Shown here: positions 59,005-64,000 of the stretch, one piece after another | How the letters are laid out: the number at the start of each line of letters is the position of its first letter | How positions within the stretch are numbered: the first letter of the stretch is position 1 | DNA from: an uncultured Desulfobacteraceae bacterium | Lineage (GTDB): Bacteria > Desulfobacterota > Desulfobacteria > Desulfobacterales > Desulfatirhabdiaceae | DNA length: 64,000 bases | Direction of reading: 5' to 3' | Assembly: GCA_903953895.1 (NCBI GenBank) | Contig: CAJBLH010000065.1 | Span: 1 to 64,000 of the forward strand | Made by a program: the position numbers and the translations under genes | Notes under the pieces: model-generated | Database searches by the model: none | Told to the model about the DNA's origin: nothing | What the model saw: the letters and a program-made list of their open reading frames with translations, nothing else

Positions 59005-60318
59005 ATGCTGCATAAACTATCTGTTAAAATCATTCCGGCCATTCTGGCGGTCATTCTGGTTATCTGCGCCGCCTGGTTTTTGGGCTATCGGCAGGGAATG
59101 GGCCGGCAGGCTTCTGCGCCGTCGGGCTCTCGTCATCTGCTGTTTTACCGGAACCCCATGAACCCGGCCATTACCTCTCCGGTTCCAGCCAAGGATGAGA
59201 TGGGCATGGATTATATTCCGGTTTATTCGGACGATGCGGCAACACCAGCCAAGTCATTGCAGGCGCAGGCGGATGATTTTTTCAGCGAAGACATCCCTGT
59301 TTTCGGCCTTGGGACGGTAACGATGACGGATCAGGGTATCCAGCTCTCTGGCGTTCAGGTGGCTGTGGCCGTACAGGAAAAAATCCAACGGGCGCTGCGC
59401 ACTGTGGGACTGGTGGTTCCGGACGAGACCCGCATCCACCGGGTGCAGACCAAGGTCGGCGGCTGGGTTGAAGCGCTTTTAATCAATTATACTGGTCAGT
59501 TAGTTCAAAAGGGCGGCCCCATTCTTTCGATTTATTCTCCGGAGCTCTTGAGCAGTCAGGAGGAGTTCGTCAAAGCCCGGGACCTGGCGTCTCATTTGTC
59601 CTCAGCCGCAGGTGATCGGGCGTCCGCTCACGGACTTCGTCAGTCCGCACGACGTCGGCTGGAACTCTTCGATGTTCCGGCAGACTTTATCGACGCGCTC
59701 GAACGTTCCGGAAAACCCCGGCGAACAGTCACCCTGCTTTCTCCGGCGGATGGTTTCGTAACAGCCAAGGATATATTTCCAGGTCAGGAAGTCAAGGCGG
59801 GCATGGAGCTGTATACGGTAACGGATCTTTCGGTCGTCTGGGTGGATGCCGAGGTTTATGAATACGAGGTCCGCGATGTCCATGTCGGTCAGGAAGGCAT
59901 TTTGACAACGACATTCGATCCATCGCTCCAGCTTGCCGGAAAAATTGCCTACATTTATCCGACATTGAACCGCGAGAGCCGCACTTTGAAACTTCGGTTC
60001 GATTTCGGCAACACAGATTTACGCCTGAAGCCCGGCATGTTTGTGGATGTCAATCTCCAAATCGATTATGGAGAGAGTGTCGTCATCCCCGATTCTGCGG
60101 TGATGGATTCCGGAACCCGCCAGGTCGTTTTCGTAGATAAAGGGGACAGTCGGTTCGAGCCCCGCCTGGTGAAAACAGGCGTTCGAACCGAAGGAAAAAC
60201 CCAGGTGCTGTCGGGTGTAAAGCCTCACGACTGGGTGGTGGTACGGGCCAATTTTCTGCTCGATTCCGAATCCCGCCTCAGCGCCCTGATCGATGCGGCG
60301 TTGGCGAACAAAAAATAA
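59005..60318 (+). CDS. cusB: RND efflux periplasmic adaptor (CusB-like)
   Basis: Membrane-fusion protein of 437 residues linking pump and outer-membrane channel. An N-terminal TM/signal segment (about 8-30) is followed by a Met-type heavy-metal-binding segment FYRNPMNPAITSPVPAKDEM with MGMDYIPVY, similar to the CusB N-terminus where methionines bind Cu(I)/Ag(I). Barrel-sandwich (VGGWVEALLINYTGQLVQKG), helical hairpin and beta-barrel domains follow (LSPADGFVTAKDIFPGQEVK, VWVDAEVYEYEVRDVHVGQEG). GGAGAGA sits 4 bp before the ATG at 59005; an upstream ATG (58969) lacks such a site. The pump gene begins 37 bp later. Confidence 0.92.
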   Translation: MLHKLSVKIIPAILAVILVICAAWFLGYRQGMGRQASAPSGSRHLLFYRNPMNPAITSPVPAKDEMGMDYIPVYSDDAATPAKSLQAQADDFFSEDIPVFGLGTVTMTDQGIQLSGVQVAVAVQEKIQRALRTVGLVVPDETRIHRVQTKVGGWVEALLINYTGQLVQKGGPILSIYSPELLSSQEEFVKARDLASHLSSAAGDRASAHGLRQSARRRLELFDVPADFIDALERSGKPRRTVTLLSPADGFVTAKDIFPGQEVKAGMELYTVTDLSVVWVDAEVYEYEVRDVHVGQEGILTTTFDPSLQLAGKIAYIYPTLNRESRTLKLRFDFGNTDLRLKPGMFVDVNLQIDYGESVVIPDSAVMDSGTRQVVFVDKGDSRFEPRLVKTGVRTEGKTQVLSGVKPHDWVVVRANFLLDSESRLSALIDAALANKK

Positions 60319-60355
60319 CTGCCAACAGATAACAGATAACTGAATTAAACTGCCC

Positions 60356-63300
60356 ATGATAAAACGTATCATCGCATTTTCCGCAACCAACCGCCTGCTG
60401 GTAGTCATGGCTACGATCGCTGTCATGGTCATGGCCGTCTACGCCTTGCAGTCCATCCGCCTGGATGCGTTGCCGGATCTGTCCGATACCCAGGTGATCA
60501 TTTATTCCAAATGGGATCGGTCTCCGGACATCATCGAGGATCAGGTGACCTATCCCATTGTTTCGACCCTGCTCGGGGCTCCGAACGTCAAGGCTGTTCG
60601 GGGCTTGTCGGATTTCGGTTTTTCGTATATTTACGTCATTTTTAAGGATGGAACCGATATTTACTGGGCCCGTTCCCGGGTGCTGGAATATCTTTCCAAA
60701 ATTCAGTCCCGGCTTCCCGAAGGGGTTCGAACGGAGCTTGGGCCAGATGCCACCGGTGTTGGCTGGGTCTATCAGTATGTTCTGGTGGACCGCTCCGGAG
60801 AACATTCTCTGGATCAGCTCCGATCCTATCAGGACTGGACCCTGCGCTATGCTGTCCAGTCAGTTCCCGGCGTGGCGGAGGTTGCATCCATTGGCGGGTT
60901 TGTGAAACAGTATCAGATCACCGTAGATCCCAATCGGCTGTCGGCTTACGGGATTTCCTTCACCATGCTGACCGCCCTCATTCGAGAATCCAACAATGAG
61001 GTGGGAGGCCGGCTGATCGAGTTTTCAGGTGTTGAATACATGGTCCGGGGGAGGGGATACAGCCGCAGCATTGCGGATTTCGAAAATATCGTGGTCAAGG
61101 TCACCCCCGGCGGTACGCCGGTGCTGCTCAAAGACATCGGCCGGGTGGAACTGGGGCCCGACATCCGCCGTGGGGTTTCTGATCTGGATGGAAAAGGGGA
61201 TATTGTGGGCGGTATCGTGGTCATGCGTCACGGCGAAAACGCCCTGAACGTCATTGGCCTGGTGAAGGAAAAACTGAAAGAAATTTCGCCTTATCTCCCC
61301 AAAGGGGTTGAGATTCTTCCCGCCTATGACCGGTCTGATCTCATCACCCGTGCTTTGGATACGCTGTCTCATGAGCTGAAAATCGAGATGAGCATCGTCT
61401 CGGTGGTCATCCTGGTTTTTCTCTGGCATATACCGTCTGCCATCGTGCCTATCGTCACGATTCCGGTCTCGGTGCTGATTTCATTCATTCCGCTTTATTT
61501 CATGGGGGTTACGGTCAACATCATGTCGCTGGCAGGCATCGCCATTTCCATCGGGGTACTGGTGGACGGGGCCATTGTGGAGGTTGAGAACGCCTATAAC
61601 AAGCTCTATCACTGGCAGGCGGAAGGCCGGAAAGGCGACTTTCATCAGGTGCGGCTGGAAGCCCTGATGGAAGTGGGGCCTTCGGTGTTTTTTTCGCTGT
61701 TGGTCATCGCTGTGGCGTTTCTTCCCATCTTTGCGCTGGTGGATCAGGAAGGCCGGCTCTTCCGGCCTCTGGCATACTCCAAAAATCTGGCCATGGCGAT
61801 CGCCGCCATTCTGGCCATTACACTGGATCCGGCCATGCGGATGTTTTTTACCCGTATGGACCCGTTTTCATTCAAGCCGGCATGGCTGTCCCGGCTTTCC
61901 ACCCATGTTCTGGTCGGCGCCTATCATCCGGAGGAGGCGCATCCCATCAGCCGGACCATCTTTAAAATCTATGAGCCTGCCTGCCGGTTTGTTCTGGCCT
62001 GGCCCAAATCCGTGATCGCCGCCTCTGTGGCCATGGTTGTGCTGAGCATACCGATATATCTGAAGCTGGGTTCCGAGTTCATGCCGCCGTTGAATGAAGG
62101 AACTATTCTTTACATGCCGACAACGTTTCCCGGTATTTCGGTGGCTCAGGCCCAGGAACTCTTGACCACGCAAGACCGGGTGCTGAGGGATTTTCCGGAA
62201 GTGGAGCGGGTTTTTGGAAAAGCCGGCAGAGCCGATACATCTACGGACCCGGCCCCTTTTTCCATGATGGAAACAACGGTGGTACTCAAATCTGAAAATA
62301 TGTGGAGAGGCAAAAACCGGTGGTATTCCGCATGGGTTCCGGAATGGCTGAAATTTATGTTTCGCCCGATCTGGCCCGATCACATTTCCTGGGAAGAACT
62401 GGTTGCAGAAATGGACAAGGCCCTGCGCATTCCAGGTGTCACCAACGCATGGACTATGCCCATCAAGGCTCGGATCGACATGCTGACGACCGGTATTCGC
62501 ACACCGGTCGGTATCAAGATTCTGGGATCGGATATCATGGAGATCGAACGGATCGGACTGGAGCTCGAACAGGCCATCCGCCTCATTCCGGGAACCCGGA
62601 GCGTGTTTGCCGAGCGAGTGGCCGGCGGCTATTTCGTGGATTTCGAGCCGCGCCGGGATCAACTGGCCCGATACGGACTGACCATTTCTGCCGTGCAGTC
62701 GATCATTACCGGCGCCATCGGTGGGGAAAACATCACCACGACCGTGGAGGGAAGAGAGCGTTATCCTGTCAACCTGCGCTATCCGCGTGAACTGCGGGAG
62801 GACATGGATAAACTTCGGAGGGTTCTGGTGCCAACGCCGATGGGGGCCCAGATTCCGTTGTCGCAGTTGGCGGATATCCGACTTTCGCAGGGGCCGGCCA
62901 TGCTTCGGGATGAAAATGGATTTCTGGCGGGTTATGTTTATGTGGATATTTCCGGCAGGGATATGGGCGGTTATGTGGAGGAGGCCAAACAGCGGGTGAA
63001 CGATCTGAAATTGTTGAAACCCGGCTATCTGCTTCAATGGAGCGGTCAGTACGAAAACATGATACGGGTTCGGGAACGGCTTCAAATTGTCATCCCCATC
63101 ACGATTCTGCTGATCTTTTTTCTGCTGTACCTGAACACGCAATCGGCTTTCAAAACCACCGTGGTCATGCTGGCCGTTCCTTTTTCCGCCATAGGCGCCA
63201 TCTGGTTGTTTTATTTTCTGGATTACAACGTTTCCATCGCCGCCTGGGTGGGGATGATCGCACTGATGGGCCTGGATGCCGAAACCGGGGTTTTCATGCT

Positions 63301-63664
63301 TCTGTTTCTGGACTTGTCCATTGACGACGCCAAAAAACGGGGAAGACTGAATTCTTCCGAAGAGCTGGATGAAGCCATCCTGCATGGGGCCGTCAAACGG
63401 GCGCGTCCCAAAATGATGACTGTTGCCGCAGCGTTTATGGGCCTTTTGCCTATCATGTGGTCCACCTCTGCCGGTGCGGATGTCATGAAGCGGATTGCTG
63501 CACCCATGATCGGTGGCCTGGTTACCTCGTTCATTCTGGAGCTTTTGGTCTATCCGGCCATTTACAAACTCTGGAAAGGCCGGACGGAGCTGTCGGGTGT
63601 CGCCGTGGCCGGCAGATTGAAGGGTCGTATTTCAAACCCGCCCGTACCGGGTGCGATGCCTTGA
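60356..63664 (+). CDS. cusA: Heavy-metal RND efflux pump (CusA-like)
   Basis: Inner-membrane proton-driven trimeric exporter of 1102 residues, HME subfamily. It shows twelve TM segments in two halves, the N-terminal SIRLDALPDLSDTQVIIYSK with VTYPIVSTLLGAPNVKAVRG, the TM4 proton-relay region GVLVDGAIVEVENAYN, FMPPLNEGTILYMPTTFPG-like pore text, AERVAGGYFVDFEPRRDQLA and the end VMKRIAAPMIGGLVTSFI. These match the Cu(I)/Ag(I) group (CusA) more than CzcA. RIDMLTTGI retains one methionine of the CusA binding triad, while ARYGL replaces a position that is Met in CusA as I align it. Followed by a repeat element and a secreted Met-rich protein. Confidence 0.93.
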   Translation: MIKRIIAFSATNRLLVVMATIAVMVMAVYALQSIRLDALPDLSDTQVIIYSKWDRSPDIIEDQVTYPIVSTLLGAPNVKAVRGLSDFGFSYIYVIFKDGTDIYWARSRVLEYLSKIQSRLPEGVRTELGPDATGVGWVYQYVLVDRSGEHSLDQLRSYQDWTLRYAVQSVPGVAEVASIGGFVKQYQITVDPNRLSAYGISFTMLTALIRESNNEVGGRLIEFSGVEYMVRGRGYSRSIADFENIVVKVTPGGTPVLLKDIGRVELGPDIRRGVSDLDGKGDIVGGIVVMRHGENALNVIGLVKEKLKEISPYLPKGVEILPAYDRSDLITRALDTLSHELKIEMSIVSVVILVFLWHIPSAIVPIVTIPVSVLISFIPLYFMGVTVNIMSLAGIAISIGVLVDGAIVEVENAYNKLYHWQAEGRKGDFHQVRLEALMEVGPSVFFSLLVIAVAFLPIFALVDQEGRLFRPLAYSKNLAMAIAAILAITLDPAMRMFFTRMDPFSFKPAWLSRLSTHVLVGAYHPEEAHPISRTIFKIYEPACRFVLAWPKSVIAASVAMVVLSIPIYLKLGSEFMPPLNEGTILYMPTTFPGISVAQAQELLTTQDRVLRDFPEVERVFGKAGRADTSTDPAPFSMMETTVVLKSENMWRGKNRWYSAWVPEWLKFMFRPIWPDHISWEELVAEMDKALRIPGVTNAWTMPIKARIDMLTTGIRTPVGIKILGSDIMEIERIGLELEQAIRLIPGTRSVFAERVAGGYFVDFEPRRDQLARYGLTISAVQSIITGAIGGENITTTVEGRERYPVNLRYPRELREDMDKLRRVLVPTPMGAQIPLSQLADIRLSQGPAMLRDENGFLAGYVYVDISGRDMGGYVEEAKQRVNDLKLLKPGYLLQWSGQYENMIRVRERLQIVIPITILLIFFLLYLNTQSAFKTTVVMLAVPFSAIGAIWLFYFLDYNVSIAAWVGMIALMGLDAETGVFMLLFLDLSIDDAKKRGRLNSSEELDEAILHGAVKRARPKMMTVAAAFMGLLPIMWSTSAGADVMKRIAAPMIGGLVTSFILELLVYPAIYKLWKGRTELSGVAVAGRLKGRISNPPVPGAMP

Positions 63665-63717
63665 ATGCCAGTGCAATAACGTGATGTCTTTGTCCGAAAC
63701 GCCATGAGATATTTGTA

Positions 63718-63754
63718 CTCCTCCCCCCAGCGTGGGGAGGCCTGGAGGGGGGCT
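63718..63754. repeat. G+C-rich dispersed element, copy E
   Basis: CTCCTCCCCCCAGCGTGGGG followed by AGGCCTGGAGGGGGG, the clearest plus-orientation copy. CCTCCCC/GGGGAGG arms give a 7-bp stem across AGCGT. It lies between cusA and the small Met-rich gene and might act as a processing or stabilising hairpin there. Confidence 0.7.
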
Positions 63755-63792
63755 CATTTATATTTAACTATTTAAATACAAAGGAAATAATT

Positions 63793-64000
63793 ATGAAAAA
63801 GTTAACAGTGACAGTACTGATATTGATGGTGTTGGGCATTGGAGCCGCATGGGCCGCATCTTCGGGTCATGACCACGGTTACGCTATGGGGAAAATGCTG
63901 CGGCATACCACGGTGGATGGATATGGCTTCATGTATCATATGCTGAACATGGACGAACGCAATTCAGCGATGAAGGGCATGGAAGGAATGGAAATGCCCG
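63793..64000 (+). CDS. Secreted Met/His-rich metal-binding protein, 3' end outside window
   Basis: Start of a small exported protein. AAGGAA lies 7 bp before the ATG at 63793. A signal peptide (MKKLTVTVLILMVLGIGAAWA) is followed by a mature part rich in Met and His: SGHDHGYAMGKMLRHTTVDG, GFMYHMLNMDERN and KGMEGMEMP at the edge. Such sequences bind Cu(I)/Ag(I) in the periplasm and may hand metal to CusB/CusA, like CusF, although it does not match the CusF fold signature. It is the last visible gene of the efflux operon. Confidence 0.82.
   Translation, partial: MKKLTVTVLILMVLGIGAAWAASSGHDHGYAMGKMLRHTTVDGYGFMYHMLNMDERNSAMKGMEGMEMP

Noticed and set aside
61868-63385. Long minus-strand open frame (505 codons) opposite cusA
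   Set aside because: It is antisense to a clear RND pump, has no recognisable motif and follows from the codon use of the plus-strand gene.

Overview
The window looks like chromosome of a Gram-negative, anaerobic, probably sulfate-reducing deltaproteobacterium (Desulfobacterota, Desulfobacterales-like). This rests on the gene mix: lipid A, Kdo and heptose genes with LptF/LptG; a Tat-exported periplasmic [NiFe] hydrogenase that appears to use selenocysteine; LutABC lactate oxidation; a probable methylmalonyl-CoA epimerase; and tandem MoeA proteins. The species cannot be named from sequence alone. There are no rRNA or tRNA genes, insertion sequences, phage genes or CRISPR arrays.

Layout: 1-9111 (minus) is a lipopolysaccharide operon running lptF, lptG, waaA, lpxK, a family 2 glycosyltransferase, lpxL-like, waaF, waaC and a second glycosyltransferase cut by the window edge. 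Five successive junctions are 4-base ATGA overlaps. cobU and a DUF4239 membrane protein lie upstream. 11085-13750 (plus) is a two-gene hydrogenase whose large subunit has an in-frame TGA in its N-terminal nickel motif. It faces a LysR regulator. 14992-21304 is housekeeping: DUF3795, VOC epimerase, hemW, cobS, a methyltransferase, ftsK and a small unknown. 21578-26783 is a type I restriction-modification operon led by a DinJ-like antitoxin with no toxin. 26889-31764 is a Cache-sensor histidine kinase, a NarL-type regulator, an acyl-CoA ligase and an acetate-type permease, which together suggest carboxylate sensing, uptake and activation. A DUF4239 paralogue follows.

32867-39168 holds a YkgJ protein, trmO, and an adenine-deaminase-like amidohydrolase linked to lutABC. 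39233-43400 is a strikingly A+T-rich surface-polysaccharide island with a GT10 fucosyltransferase, two glycosyltransferases and an O-antigen ligase/polymerase. 43508-47282 (minus) carries ferritin and two MoeA-family genes. 47613-55574 carries a membrane protein, a GT4 glycosyltransferase with a methyltransferase, an REC-GAF-HD-GYP regulator, TerC, OsmC, a sugar-nucleotide epimerase, an M29 aminopeptidase and a small conserved protein. 55942-64000 (plus) is a Cu/Ag-type RND efflux operon with two outer-membrane factors, adaptor, pump and a Met/His-rich secreted protein cut by the right edge. It is preceded by a good promoter and a foldable leader.

The most notable observation is the selenocysteine codon at the second cysteine of the N-terminal CxxC motif of the hydrogenase, followed by an 8-bp SECIS-like hairpin. 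This is not the C-terminal site used by classical [NiFeSe] hydrogenases. Others are a five-copy family of G+C-rich palindromic elements, two of which encode protein sequence; a divergent AdeC-like enzyme tied to lutABC; the orphan antitoxin leading the R-M operon; and the structured leader of the copper operon.
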